Shown here in pieces: positions 44,044 to 54,132 of a DNA stretch of 64,000 nucleotides. This DNA is from Massilia sp. Mn16-1_5 (GTDB lineage Bacteria > Pseudomonadota > Gammaproteobacteria > Burkholderiales > Burkholderiaceae_D): the NCBI RefSeq assembly GCF_004798585.1, contig NZ_PPXQ01000020.1, positions 1 through 64,000 on the forward strand. Reading direction: 5' to 3'. The number at the start of each line of letters is the position of its first letter. Position 1 is the stretch's first letter. The notes beneath the pieces were generated by a model. The model saw only the letters and a program-made list of their open reading frames with translations, was not told the origin of the DNA and did no database searches. A program made the translations under genes and the position numbers.

Positions 44044-45174
44044 TCATGGGGTTGAAGACTGAACGTAGGGCCGGCAATCAACTGGTATATCGATGAGAAA
44101 CGTCGTGCCGGTCTCTGTAGAGCTGTCGACTGCGATGCTGCCGCCATGGCTTTCCGCGACGTTCTTGACAAAGGCCAGGCCAAGCCCCCACCCCACTTTG
44201 GACGACATCGTCTGCTCACGCGCTAGGTAGTCAAATATTCGCATCTGGTGTTCCTTCGGAATGGGATTGCCGGTGTTGTGAACCGATAGCATCAACCGTC
44301 CCCGAGCTTCTACTGCCATGAGCTCGATACCGCGGCCATCGCCATACGCCTGTCCATTATTGATCAGGTTTTCAAGTGCACGTCGCATGAGGTTACGAGA
44401 CCAAAAGCCTTTAATGGACTCCACATTGGCGCGAATGTCGATACCGTGTGGCTGAGCGTAAGCTTCGCGCACCTCCTGGATCAATTCTGCGACGTCAAAT
44501 TCCGACACCGTCAAGGCCAGCTTCTCGCCGGTGTTCGTAGTTAGCGCGTCGAGCAGGTCGGCCATCATCTGTTCCAGGCGCTCGGCACTGGTTGCAATTT
44601 TTTGGGCAGCGCGCTTGGCCGCGTCCAAGTCAGGTAATGCCTGGATCAATTCGGCGCCATTGGCGATGATCCCCAAGGGCGTTCTCATATCATGCGACAA
44701 GGCTGCCGCCAATTTGCGTTGCAGTTCGCTTTGAATCATCGTAAATTCGCGAATCGCTTCCCGAATCGCCGTGTTGATCGAGCGATCGATGATGGCCCAG
44801 TCGGCAACTGTCAATTCGACTTGTCCTGCCGCTTCGACAACAATCGACTCGCGTAGGATCTGATACTCATGCACCACCTGGTCGGCCCCGAAAGACGTCA
44901 TGCGGGCTCGCTCCCCGCCGTGGGCGGAGGCGGCGTTGTTGCCGCTTGTTGCATTCTTGCGAGGATAGTTAGGGCTAAGAGCTTCTGCGATGTTATCGAA
45001 AAACGCCGGGATGGTATTGGTGATAACGGGACTTCGCAATGCATCAGCGCCGTCGATACGCGAGCGAATCTCGTGCTCCCAACGGGTCATGACCTTGTCA
45101 CGCACCGCCAGAAACTGTTGGGCGGTCGTCGACAAAAGCCGATCATTAGAATTTTGGTCGGTTGCTAATGACAT
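44044..45174 (-). CDS. Sensor histidine kinase, cytoplasmic
   Basis: A 376-residue kinase without membrane segments. The N-terminal helical sensor (about 15-140, LAVRDKVMTRWEHEIRSRI) resembles the RsbT co-antagonist/RsbRD type. HisKA has KLAAALSHDMRTPLGIIAN (histidine near residue 160), and the HATPase has RRALENLINNGQAYGDG and VGWGLGLAFVKNVAESHGG. I used the ATG giving MSLATDQNSN, although an upstream in-frame start at 45312 exists. It is divergent from the receiver gene at 45460, a probable two-component pair. Confidence 0.87.
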   Translation of the reverse strand: MSLATDQNSNDRLLSTTAQQFLAVRDKVMTRWEHEIRSRIDGADALRSPVITNTIPAFFDNIAEALSPNYPRKNATSGNNAASAHGGERARMTSFGADQVVHEYQILRESIVVEAAGQVELTVADWAIIDRSINTAIREAIREFTMIQSELQRKLAAALSHDMRTPLGIIANGAELIQALPDLDAAKRAAQKIATSAERLEQMMADLLDALTTNTGEKLALTVSEFDVAELIQEVREAYAQPHGIDIRANVESIKGFWSRNLMRRALENLINNGQAYGDGRGIELMAVEARGRLMLSVHNTGNPIPKEHQMRIFDYLAREQTMSSKVGWGLGLAFVKNVAESHGGSIAVDSSTETGTTFLIDIPVDCRPYVQSSTP

Positions 45175-45459
45175 ATAATTAATGAGTATTAGGCAACCAT
45201 GACGGTGCCGAATGGACAATGAATCGACACCTTGGCAAGCCTTGGTGCCGATGCGAGGGCGGGGGCGACAGTAAGTCACTTTCTCCATTTTACACTGGAT
45301 CGCCATGGCCACGACCTACGCTCAGGCTGGCCCGTCGAGATTTAACAATTTAGCGCCTCGCACGCAACACTTACCGCTACGGCAGCGGTGCGCTGTATAA
45401 TGAATCGTACGGACACAAAATCAGGTTTTCACCATATCGCCTGCTAAAAGGGCAACGTT

Positions 45460-45846
45460 ATGAATCAGCAAACGCTTTCTCGCCGTGTTTTGGTTGTGGA
45501 CGACAATGCCGACGCGGCGCAACTGGTCGCCGATTTCATGTCGCTTAAAGGGTATGTCGTCGCAATAGCGAACGGCGGTCGCGAAGCGTTGGAGACGGCG
45601 GAAAAATTCACGCCGGATGTGATTTTTCTCGATATTGGCATGCCTGGAATGGACGGCTATGAGGTCGCTACTGCTTTGAGGAAGGCAGCGACGCTTCCGA
45701 CGCCGCGCATCATCGCATTAACCGCGTGGGGTGATGCGGCCTCACGAGAGCGTACGGCCGCATGCGGCTTTAACGCCCATCTCGTCAAACCGGCCCGTCT
45801 CGAAAGTTTGCTCAGCGAAGCGATCCTGGACGCTTCACCACATTAA
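45460..45846 (+). CDS. Single-domain response regulator (receiver only)
   Basis: A 128-residue stand-alone receiver. VLVVDDNADAAQLVADF carries the acidic pair, VIFLDIGMPGMDGYEV the phospho-acceptor, IALTAWGD the switch threonine, and HLVKPARLESLL the conserved lysine. There is no output domain, so it acts by protein contact, like CheY-type or kinase-sink receivers. It is divergent from the kinase at 44044-45174. Confidence 0.9.
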   Translation: MNQQTLSRRVLVVDDNADAAQLVADFMSLKGYVVAIANGGREALETAEKFTPDVIFLDIGMPGMDGYEVATALRKAATLPTPRIIALTAWGDAASRERTAACGFNAHLVKPARLESLLSEAILDASPH

Positions 45847-45900
45847 AAGCGAAGCGCTCGGCCTTTTTGAACAATGTATTGATCATCTTGCGCATTGTTC

Positions 45901-46104
45901 CTACAAGCTATCGATGTATCGCATCGCGTGCCTCCTGGCTTTATGTAGCGCCGCTTGCGCATTAGGTGCGCGCTGTGTCCTCGAGCGCGTAAGCGTTCCT
46001 GAATCGATCGTGTAACTCCATCCCCACTTGTCTTGCCTTTCGCCGGCACCATGGGCGAACACTGCTACGTCGTGTCCCTTGTAGTTAAATGCGTCATCAG
46101 CCAT
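45901..46104 (-). CDS. Small hypothetical protein (DUF6566-like)
   Basis: A 67-residue protein, MADDAFNYKGHDVAVFAHGA at the start, then GWSYTIDSG and an alanine-rich tail with KARRHAMRYID. The beta-strand pattern VAVFAHG...WSYTID plus A...A...ID helix is one I have seen in small proteins of this order; the DUF label is tentative. The start is an ATG at 46104. It is convergent with the receiver gene, in lower-GC DNA. Confidence 0.55.
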   Translation of the reverse strand: MADDAFNYKGHDVAVFAHGAGERQDKWGWSYTIDSGTLTRSRTQRAPNAQAALHKARRHAMRYIDSL

Positions 46105-46741
46105 CTGGTTGTTTTAAGCGAAATCGTTTCTCGTTTCCTTAGCCCTGCACGTCGATGTTCTCTACTATGCTACACGCTCTCATCGTGGGCATCTCCCATC
46201 CATCGTCAAGACAATCTATCTGTCTTCATCGCCGCGCCAGAACATCTAGCCGCGCCATGATAAATGCGCGCAAAAATGAGGATAGTCACAAGCACGGTCT
46301 CGTTTCGGCCGGATTCGATACGCATGACTAAAAGTCCGTCGCAACTGCTGCCTCATCTGGATTCGTCATCTTCCATATAAACCATACGTACAAGGCACGT
46401 CGACCTACATGCGCAGCGCTTGCAGACCCTCATGTCTGACCGATGGTTTTTATCTTATACACGCTGCCAATGAAGCTCTGATTCCCGTTCCCAGGCGATT
46501 GATCTGGAACGCCAAAGTACTCTTTTAGCTCAAGAGGCTTACTACGAGTAAAAAGTATGGCATCGATTTGGGGCAAGGCCGTCAATCGTGACTACCTGGG
46601 TTATCTACCACCTCGAAAAACTGACTGGAAGCAGTTTTGTTACGTGTTCTTGCTATCAACGCAGTGCCTTTAGCGATGCGCCGCCAAGAACAACATCAGC
46701 AGTGCTAGCGTGCATGTGCCACACGCACATTGTTTGAAAAA
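46105..46741. other. Long intergenic region, no gene recognised
   Basis: About 640 bp with only short overlapping frames and no credible start or ribosome-binding site. No repeat or RNA fold is obvious by eye. It may be decayed DNA between small unknown genes. Confidence 0.35.
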
Positions 46742-46939
46742 CTAACTTTGCGATGCATTCGCCCTTTGCACACTGACCAAGGCGGCGGCGTCGAATATCG
46801 CACTGCGCCTTCTACGTTTGTCATCGAACCAGACGCAATCGACGCCGTTGACTGCAACGGGACTGAAGTTCCCTGTTCGTCGCACTGTCATGAGCTGATC
46901 ACTGTTCTTTAGTCGAACCGTCATGCCTTTCTCGAGCAT
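46742..46939 (-). CDS. Small YodC-like (DUF2158) protein
   Basis: A 65-residue protein, MLEKGMTVRLKNSDQLMTVR, then VDCVWFDDKRRRRSAIFDA. The pattern of a short SH3-like strand set ending in CVWFD...L.. matches the small DUF2158/YodC family from memory. The ATG has AGAGAGGCAA upstream. Its role is unknown. Confidence 0.6.
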   Translation of the reverse strand: MLEKGMTVRLKNSDQLMTVRRTGNFSPVAVNGVDCVWFDDKRRRRSAIFDAAALVSVQRANASQS

Positions 46940-47119
46940 TTGCCTCTCTCCGTCACTTCAATTCATCGGTACTATAGTTGCTATTGATGAAATAGGTGTG
47001 ACATGGAAAGCATTCGTGTGACACATTGTTGGGCTAGCTCGGGCGAGTCAAGCAGACATCTGGTACAGGACGCCCGCATTGGACGCATTGACCTATCCGA
47101 TTTCAATAGGGTAGCTGCT

Positions 47120-47359
47120 TCATCGATGCTGCCGCGCTGATACTGCATCGATCACATACTGGTACAAGCGTGCAGTGGAAATCATGTCGTCATCGGTCAT
47201 GGTCCCGCAAATGAAGGCGCGTTGGATTCTTTCCATGACCAGGTCAGGCACGCCGAAAAGGTCGTTGAAGCGATTGACCTGCTGCAGCCGTTGTTCAACG
47301 TCGCCAAGTTGCTGGCCAGTCGTTTTCGTACTTGGCAAAACAGGCGCATGATCGTACAT
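47120..47359 (-). CDS. Small hypothetical protein
   Basis: A 79-residue helical protein (GQQLGDVEQRLQQVNRFNDL, then FICGTMTDDDMISTARLYQY). There is no signal peptide. The ATG at 47359 is preceded by a short AAAGAC, a weak ribosome-binding site. No family recognised. Confidence 0.5.
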   Translation of the reverse strand: MYDHAPVLPSTKTTGQQLGDVEQRLQQVNRFNDLFGVPDLVMERIQRAFICGTMTDDDMISTARLYQYVIDAVSARQHR

Positions 47360-47434
47360 GAGGGTCTTTCGTGGAGGTATTCATTAATTGTACGATAACA
47401 ATTGCCTACTCACCGCTTCGTAAACTAGCAACGC

Positions 47435-47713
47435 TCAGGCAATGATGCCCGTTGCCGTTACATGTCCATGCCATTCTTCACCGAGCCAATTGATATACGT
47501 GCATTCAAGGCCGCTTATACCAAATTGAGCCAGGACATCGTCAGCCGTCCATTGGCCAGCCTTCATTTCTGGCAAATTACAATCTGGAAACTCATGCATG
47601 ATCACCGTTTGTACGATGACTCTTGCAGTCCAACGACGCGCAAGAACGTCTAGAAGAAGCTCCCGCGGTTCGTGTTGCCCCACGAGCGTATAGGTCAGGC
47701 GGAAGATGTCCAT
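47435..47713 (-). CDS. Small hypothetical protein
   Basis: A 92-residue protein (MDIFRLTYTLVGQHEPRELL, then VIMHEFPDCNLPEMK and TYINWLGEEWHGHV). I place the start at 47713 because GGAGGG lies just upstream; a longer frame begins at 47752. The sequence looks like a mixed alpha/beta fold. No family recognised. Confidence 0.55.
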   Translation of the reverse strand: MDIFRLTYTLVGQHEPRELLLDVLARRWTARVIVQTVIMHEFPDCNLPEMKAGQWTADDVLAQFGISGLECTYINWLGEEWHGHVTATGIIA

Positions 47714-47989
47714 TGTGCCCTCCAAGTGTACTGACAGCTCCATTGATGCCACGTACTAAATTACTCATCTTTAAAAAAATCTTAACCCTGGGCGTCGTCA
47801 TTGTCAGGTGTGGGAGCGCTGATTATGCAGCTGGCATGCGAAGTGTTGGATGCGGCCGACAGTGGTATCTGGCATGCATAAATCAGGCATGCCGTTGAGC
47901 TTGAAGTTGAACAATGCGTGAGGTCAACCTTGAGACTTGGGAATCATTCACCAGTACAATAGCGCCTTCGAACAAACGTTGGATCTCCC

Positions 47990-50900
47990 ATGGCCTCAAG
48001 TACGCTGAACTTCCTCGACGGTGGCGGAACAACCGCAGAACTCATTCGCGCCTTTCCCTGGAGCGCAACGGAGCTTGGGCCAATCGAGACCTGGCCAAGC
48101 GGCTTGAAAACGGTTGTCGGGGTACTCCTTCGCTCGCCCGTTCCCATCGTCACCTTGTGGGGCCTGGACGGCTACATGATCTACAACGACGCCTATTCGG
48201 TCTTTGCCGGCGGACGCCATCCACAACTGCTTGGATCGAAGGTGCGCGAAGGGTGGCCGGAAGTTGCATCGTTCAACGACAACGTCATGAAGGTTGTCAT
48301 GACAGGCCAGACGCTGAGCTACGTGGAGCAGGAGTTGACGCTGCATCGAAGCGGCAAACCCGAGCCTGTGTGGATGAACTTGGATTATTCGCCGATTACC
48401 TACGAGAACGGCGATATCGCCGGCGTCATTGCCGTGGTGATCGAAATGACGGCCAAAGTCAAAGCGGAGCGGCATATCCAAGGTGAGCGCGCTCGACTCT
48501 CGGCCATGTTCGAACAGGCGCCAGGTTTCATGGCACTGCTGACAGGTCCAGAGCATCATTTTGACTTGGCCAACAGCGCTTTCCAGGAACTGATCGGGAA
48601 TCGACACTGGAACGCTCAACGTGCTCGCGACGTCTTGCCGGAATTGGATCAGCAGGGCTACTTCGACATACTCGATGAGGCTTATGGGACAGGCGTTGCC
48701 ATTACTGGCCAGGCGACACCATTTCAGCTCGACCAGGCCGATGGTGCGCCGGGCCCCTTGCGTTACCTTGACTTCGTTTATCAGCCGCTGAAGGATCCCA
48801 ACGGCGAAGTCTTCGGCATTTTCGTTGAAGGATCGGACGTGACCGAACGTGTCCGTGCCGAGTCTGCCTTGCGCGAAAGCGAAGCGAAGTTCCGCGCCTT
48901 TGCGCAAGCGATGCCGCACCATGTGTGGACGGCGCCGGCCAATGGCCAGCTCGACTGGTTCAACGACCGCGTCTATGAATATACCGGTGTTGCCGAAGGC
49001 AGACTCGATGGCGATAGCTGGGGTGACATGGTTCATCCCGACGATATCGAGTTCGTCGGACAGCGTTGGAATGAATCGGTCTTAACCGGCGCCCTGTACG
49101 AAGTGGAGTTTCGTATCCGCCGTCATGACGGCGTCTACCGTTGGTACCTCGTGCGCGCCATGCCCATGCGCGACCAAGCTGGACAAGTAGTTCGCTGGAT
49201 CGGTAGCAATACCGATATCGAAGAGCAAAAAACGACCTCGCAAGCGCTCGTTCATCTGAATGCGACCTTGGAAGAGCAGGTGTCGGTTCGTACCGCCGAA
49301 CGCGACCGGATCTGGCGCCTGTCAAAAGACATCATGCTCGTTGCCGACTTGAATTCGCAGCTTAGCGCAGTCAACCCGGCATTTACATCCACTCTCGGCT
49401 GGCGAGAAGGCGATGTGATCGGCACGTCATTCCTTGACCTCGTCCATCCTGATGACGTGCAACCCACGATCGAGCAAATCAGCTCGCTCACCAGTGGCGC
49501 ACATGTTTTCCGTTTCCAGAACCGCTACCGCCGCAAGGATGGCAGCTACTGTACGCTTTCCTGGACTGCCGTTCCCGACACCAACTTCATTCACGCAATC
49601 GGTCGGGACATTAGCGCCGACCTTCAGCAAGCTGAAGCGATGCGTCGAACCGAAGCTGCCCTACAGCAGGCGCAGAAGATGGAAACGATCGGCAAGCTAA
49701 CCGGAGGCGTTGCGCACGACTTCAATAATTTGTTACAGGTCATCTCAGGCAACTTGCAGCTGATGGCGCAAGACGTGTGCGACATGCCGCTTGTACATCG
49801 GCGCGTTGAGAATGCGCTTGCCAGTGTCGAACGGGGGGCAAAGCTTGCCAGTTCACTGCTATCGTTTGCGCGCAAGCAGCCCCTTGAGCCGAAAGTTGTG
49901 AAGGTCAGCCGGCTCATCATGGGCATGGAAGACATGCTGCGACGCAGCCTCGGAGAGGAAATCGAAATGGAAACGGTCGTCTCCGGTGGTCTTTGGAGCA
50001 CGGCGGTCGATGTCGCCCAACTCGAAAATGCAATCCTTAATCTCGCCATCAATGCGCGCGACGCGATGGACGGTCGTGGCAGGCTGACCATCGAGGTCAA
50101 CAATGCCTTACTTGACACCGCTTACTGCGCCTCTCACCCCGACGTCGCCCCAGGCCAATACGTCGCTATCGCTGTCAGCGATACCGGTAGCGGCATGTCG
50201 CCCGAGGTGCTGCGCCAAGCATTCGAGCCATTCTTCTCGACAAAAGCGGAAGGTAAAGGCACTGGACTTGGTTTGTCGATGGTGTATGGCCTGGTAAAAC
50301 AGTCCGGTGGCCACATCAAGATTTATAGCGAGCTTGGCGAAGGCACGACCATCAAACTTTACTTGCCTCGCTCGCTTGAGACGGAAGATACCTACGCAAG
50401 CCTTGAAACGCAGCCAGTCATCGGTGGCAGCGAGACGGTGCTTGTGGTGGAAGACGACGACGCCGTACGGGCCACCGCGGTGGACATGCTCACAACGTTG
50501 GGCTATCGCGTCCTGAAGGCCAATCATGCGACGGCGGCCTTGACGGTGATCGATAGCGGTATTCATGTCGACCTGCTCTTTACCGATGTTGTCATGCCCG
50601 GACCGCTTCGCAGCCCCGAGATGGCCCGCAAGGCAAAAGAGCGTTTGCCTGGGTTGGCCGTGCTGTTCACCTCCGGCTACACCGAGAACGCAATCGTGCA
50701 CGGCGGACGCCTTGACCGCGGCGTGGAATTGATCGGCAAACCCTACACCAAAGAAAGTCTTGCGAGGAAAATCCGGCATGTGCTGGCTAATGAACAGCAA
50801 CGGCAAGCCGAAAAGCCCCAGCACGTGCAGCCCGATACGCAAGTGCAGACCTCGCGCGCCAAGTTGAAAGTGCTGCTTGTAGAGGACGATCAGGATATCC

Positions 50901-51211
50901 GCGAAAACACCCGCGACATGATTCAATTTCTAGGCTACGACGTCATGGCGGTCGGCACTGCGGAAGACGCGATGGAGCATCTTACCCTGGACATCGATAT
51001 TCTTGTTTCGGACTTGCAGTTACCCGGCATTCAGGGGGACGATCTGATCCAACTAGCCAAGGCAAGAGTGCCGCACTTACGCGTCCTGTTAGCAAGCGGG
51101 CTTGGCAGCGCGAATCTGCCAGGCGTGGACGCATTGCCGAAACCATATAGTCTTGACACACTGCGTACTAAGTTGCTTGGGGCGCACAACCTATCAAATC
51201 AAGGCGCGTAA
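47990..51211 (+). CDS. PAS hybrid histidine kinase with two receivers (NtrB-type)
   Basis: A 1073-residue cytoplasmic kinase. It has N-terminal PAS-like domains (about 25-165, then 175-305), further PAS domains near 315-435 (HHVWTAPANGQLDWFNDR) and 455-560, then a histidine box GGVAHDFNNLLQVI (H576) and a HATPase with NLAINARDAMDG and GTGLGLSMVYG. Two receivers follow, acceptors D866 in LLFTDVVMPG and D1008 in ILVSDLQLPG. The N-terminal half is like the kinase at 39421, but the transmitter is of a different subtype. A terminator lies downstream at 51405. Confidence 0.9.
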   Translation: MASSTLNFLDGGGTTAELIRAFPWSATELGPIETWPSGLKTVVGVLLRSPVPIVTLWGLDGYMIYNDAYSVFAGGRHPQLLGSKVREGWPEVASFNDNVMKVVMTGQTLSYVEQELTLHRSGKPEPVWMNLDYSPITYENGDIAGVIAVVIEMTAKVKAERHIQGERARLSAMFEQAPGFMALLTGPEHHFDLANSAFQELIGNRHWNAQRARDVLPELDQQGYFDILDEAYGTGVAITGQATPFQLDQADGAPGPLRYLDFVYQPLKDPNGEVFGIFVEGSDVTERVRAESALRESEAKFRAFAQAMPHHVWTAPANGQLDWFNDRVYEYTGVAEGRLDGDSWGDMVHPDDIEFVGQRWNESVLTGALYEVEFRIRRHDGVYRWYLVRAMPMRDQAGQVVRWIGSNTDIEEQKTTSQALVHLNATLEEQVSVRTAERDRIWRLSKDIMLVADLNSQLSAVNPAFTSTLGWREGDVIGTSFLDLVHPDDVQPTIEQISSLTSGAHVFRFQNRYRRKDGSYCTLSWTAVPDTNFIHAIGRDISADLQQAEAMRRTEAALQQAQKMETIGKLTGGVAHDFNNLLQVISGNLQLMAQDVCDMPLVHRRVENALASVERGAKLASSLLSFARKQPLEPKVVKVSRLIMGMEDMLRRSLGEEIEMETVVSGGLWSTAVDVAQLENAILNLAINARDAMDGRGRLTIEVNNALLDTAYCASHPDVAPGQYVAIAVSDTGSGMSPEVLRQAFEPFFSTKAEGKGTGLGLSMVYGLVKQSGGHIKIYSELGEGTTIKLYLPRSLETEDTYASLETQPVIGGSETVLVVEDDDAVRATAVDMLTTLGYRVLKANHATAALTVIDSGIHVDLLFTDVVMPGPLRSPEMARKAKERLPGLAVLFTSGYTENAIVHGGRLDRGVELIGKPYTKESLARKIRHVLANEQQRQAEKPQHVQPDTQVQTSRAKLKVLLVEDDQDIRENTRDMIQFLGYDVMAVGTAEDAMEHLTLDIDILVSDLQLPGIQGDDLIQLAKARVPHLRVLLASGLGSANLPGVDALPKPYSLDTLRTKLLGAHNLSNQGA

Positions 51212-51404
51212 GCAGCGAAAAGAGCTTGCCAAGGATTCATCGGCGACCTGTGCGACCCTGCTTGTGATAACACCGGTTGTAGAGTGTTCGTTAGCAAAAT
51301 GTTCGGTCGTGACCCTGTAAAACGTGCGACATCGACAAGTCTGCTCGGTTATATTCATGCGGTGCTGCAGGTTTCTCCTTGAGCCCGCTTAACTGAGCAC
51401 CTTC

Positions 51405-51431
51405 AACCCGGCGTGATTGCCGGGTTTTTTT
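51405..51431 (+). terminator. Terminator downstream of the double-receiver kinase
   Basis: An 8-bp stem (AACCCGGC / GCCGGGTT, 6-nt loop) runs into a run of seven T residues. Confidence 0.88.
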
Positions 51432-51459
51432 ATCTATCGAAGTTGCAACGCTTCGCCTG

Positions 51460-52083
51460 TCAGCTGCCAAATTCCAGCTCATCGTTAAGTTGTGGGCGCC
51501 AGTAAGGCGGATACAGTGAGCTCTTTTGTATCTCAGCAGCATACCAGTCGATATGAATAACATCGGGATAGCTCGATACTGGGATAACCTGCCCAGGCTT
51601 AAACACAATCATGATGGATGAGGGACGTTTGCGCTCGACATCGTCGCTGTTATACACCTGAACAGAAACAAACACAGGCGCGGGCGAGCTGTTCCTTAAC
51701 GCCGGCAGGTCGCCGTGAAATACATCATCATGAATTTGGGCTCTTGCGTCCATCGAACCATGACGCGGACTTTCCTCGACCGTTAGAAGCTCAATGTAGC
51801 CCGTTTCGCCTCTCTCGAAGAAGAGCACATTGACCCTCCAGCCTGGCGACCGGGCACTATTGACCCGAAATTTAAACGTATCTTGCTGAACACGTGAGCG
51901 CGTGCGTCGCACGGTAGCGAGCTTTGGCGCATCCACATTATTTAAAAGCCGAAAGACATCGGTGTTGTACAGCATCGACACGCCATTCATCGGCGGTACA
52001 GTTAAACAGTGGCCTAGCGGAATTTCAGGATGTTCGCCCTGTAGGTTGCAACGGTGGCTTGGAAAAAACGGTAACTCATGCAT
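51460..52083 (-). CDS. Hypothetical protein
   Basis: A 207-residue protein, MHELPFFPSHRCNLQGEHPE at the start, with beta-rich stretches such as WRVNVLFFERGETGYIELLT, PVFVSVQVYNSDD and SSIMIVFKPGQVIPVSS. The ATG has AGGAG upstream (GAGGAGTGAAACATG), a good start. There is no signal peptide or membrane segment. No family recognised. Confidence 0.7.
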   Translation of the reverse strand: MHELPFFPSHRCNLQGEHPEIPLGHCLTVPPMNGVSMLYNTDVFRLLNNVDAPKLATVRRTRSRVQQDTFKFRVNSARSPGWRVNVLFFERGETGYIELLTVEESPRHGSMDARAQIHDDVFHGDLPALRNSSPAPVFVSVQVYNSDDVERKRPSSIMIVFKPGQVIPVSSYPDVIHIDWYAAEIQKSSLYPPYWRPQLNDELEFGS

Positions 52084-52503
52084 GTTTCACTCCTCTGGCA
52101 AGAGTAAAGCGTCGAACGATTAAATTGTGCTAAACGTCAGCCTGCTACCAAGTGTTACATGAGGATTATGCACCCGTATAAAATCGTCACCTAATCTATA
52201 TTTTTTTGTCTTGCATTTACCACAAATCTGTAACGAAATAATGCTGCCTGCACATATTTTCATCGGAACGATCTTCCTTGCGCACCCGAGCGAAACTGTG
52301 GATGCAATTAAACGAAAATTTCCTGATTACATTTCTTGAATGGTATAAGAAGAATTTAGTAGGAGCATCTTTTCCTAGCTTGGACCTAGTGGAAAGCTAT
52401 TTCTCTAAAATAATATGAAAGAAGATTTGCGGGATCGATTTGAATCTACCGAGTAGGCGACACATCCCTTGCTCATAGTGCAATGAAAGAAAAGACGAGG
52501 TGC
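52084..52503. other. AT-rich intergenic region
   Basis: About 420 bp, markedly AT-rich around 52190-52410. No gene, repeat or RNA is recognised. It separates a hypothetical gene from the broken GGDEF gene. Confidence 0.4.
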
Positions 52504-53643
52504 CTATGCGTAGATCCATTCCTGTGGCTCTGCTATGGATACTGCCGACATCCGATTCCTTCCAGCGGCTTTTGACTGGTACAGAGCCGTATCGGCTGCT
52601 GTCAAGAACGCGCTTAGCGATTCTTCGCCTTGACCAAACGTCACCGCGGTTGCAACGCCAATGCTGACGGTAACTTTCTGGTTAGGACTGAACGCATGCG
52701 CAATGTTCAAGTTGGCAATAGTGTTCAAGACGCGTTCAGCGACAGCCTTGGCACCACAAGCGTCAGTCGCCGGGAGCAAGACAACGAATTCCTCGCCTCC
52801 ATAACGCGCCGGCAAGTCCGTTTCACGCGTTACTTGGGCAGAGAGCGCCTTTGCAACCTGACGCAGACAAGCATCTCCCGCAGGGTGACCGTAATGGTCG
52901 TTGTACTGCTTAAAGTGATCGACATCAATCATCAAGAGCGACACGGGCGCATTGCTTCTTTTTGCGCGCGCGTACTCCCGGCTCAGCGCACTATCGAATG
53001 CCCTTCGGTTGGCCAGTTGAGTCAATCCATCTTTCAATGCCAGTGCGGACAGCTCACTATTGGCCTGTGCCAAACCATCACTAACGAGATGAAGTTGCGT
53101 TTCAAGCCGCTCCCTGATGGCAAGCTGGTTTAATAACTTCGTTCCTCCCCATGACAGTAGTGCGATAAAGAACACCAGGCTCCCAATGAGCTGTACTGCA
53201 GAGTTGCGCCAGCCGGCATAGATGTCATCGGACGAATGCGCCGCAGCGACAATAAGCGGGAAGCCCTCGAGATGGCGGTAACTGTAGAGCCGTTCGACGT
53301 TATCGATCTTGGCCGTAAGCAGTGACGTCCCCGCGTTGCCATGTGTGCGATAAAGCTTCATGAGTGGGCCGGTTGACACGTCTCGGCCAATGATTTGCTC
53401 AGAAAAAGGTCGCCGGTAATACAAGATGCCCTCATCGGACGCGAGCAACACGGTGCCGGCCTGACCGACGTCTAGCTTGCTGTAAGCGCTTTCGAAAAAA
53501 TCAAGCTTGATCGTTGCCAGTGCAACACCGGCAAATGTGCCATCTTCATGCTCGAGCCTCCGCGACACAGGGATGATCCAGATGCCTGTTGACCTGCTAC
53601 GGATCGGCGCACCAACACGTGTGGTGCGATCAGCATGCGAGCG
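52504..53643 (-). pseudogene. 3' part of a split dCACHE-GGDEF diguanylate cyclase
   Basis: These 379 codons encode the rest of the gene that begins at 54133. They start RSHADRTTRVGAPIRSRSTG, the second half of a dCACHE sensor domain. A transmembrane helix (LIGSLVFFIALLSWGG), then a GGDEF domain with RYGGEEF and the inhibitory RxxD (RETD) five residues before it follow. All active residues remain. The frame extends right to 53766 only as unrelated HTH-gene sequence from a TTG. See the segment at 53644-54576. Confidence 0.9.
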
Positions 53644-53644
53644 G

Positions 53645-53878
53645 TGGGAGATACTCTGGATCGATTTGGGGTGCCGGCAAAATCGCTTCGTCAACGCAGG
53701 TCCTGTCGGTCTGTCTTCGATCCCATTTATACAAGAAGCTCTTTCGAGTACGACGATGACCGCCAACAGTTTTCCAAGACGCGATCACGCCCTCGTCCAT
53801 CAAAAGTTGGATAGTACTTCTGGACATGCCAAGCAGTTTTGCAGCTTCACTGCTGGTGAGAATAGGATCCTTGACCAT
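53645..53878 (-). pseudogene. 5' part of a split HTH-GAF regulator
   Basis: The 78 codons start MVKDPILTSSEAAKLLGMSR and form an excisionase-type helix-turn-helix (ASWKTVGGHRRT), then a linker ending PQIDPEYLP. In the present arrangement the frame runs out four residues later at 53630. In the restored arrangement it continues into the GAF domain at 54576. HTH-GAF proteins of this type are known in related bacteria (recollection). Confidence 0.85.
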
Positions 53879-54132
53879 GAATAACAGACAATGTTCTGCT
53901 TCCGGGTCTTGTAGTATAGCCGATGACCTACGGCGCTCTTACGACGATTCTATGCGTGGACTCGTCGTTGTCACTGTTCGTTAGCTCTTTGCCTTGATTG
54001 ACGATTAACAAGCGCAAACGCGAGGGTGGCGGCAAACCAACAAATGCCGGATTTGCCGATTTGTCCATAGACTTATGTCCCATGGGAAACTATGATCATA
54101 CAAATCCTCACTAAATCTCACACTCGATCTAC

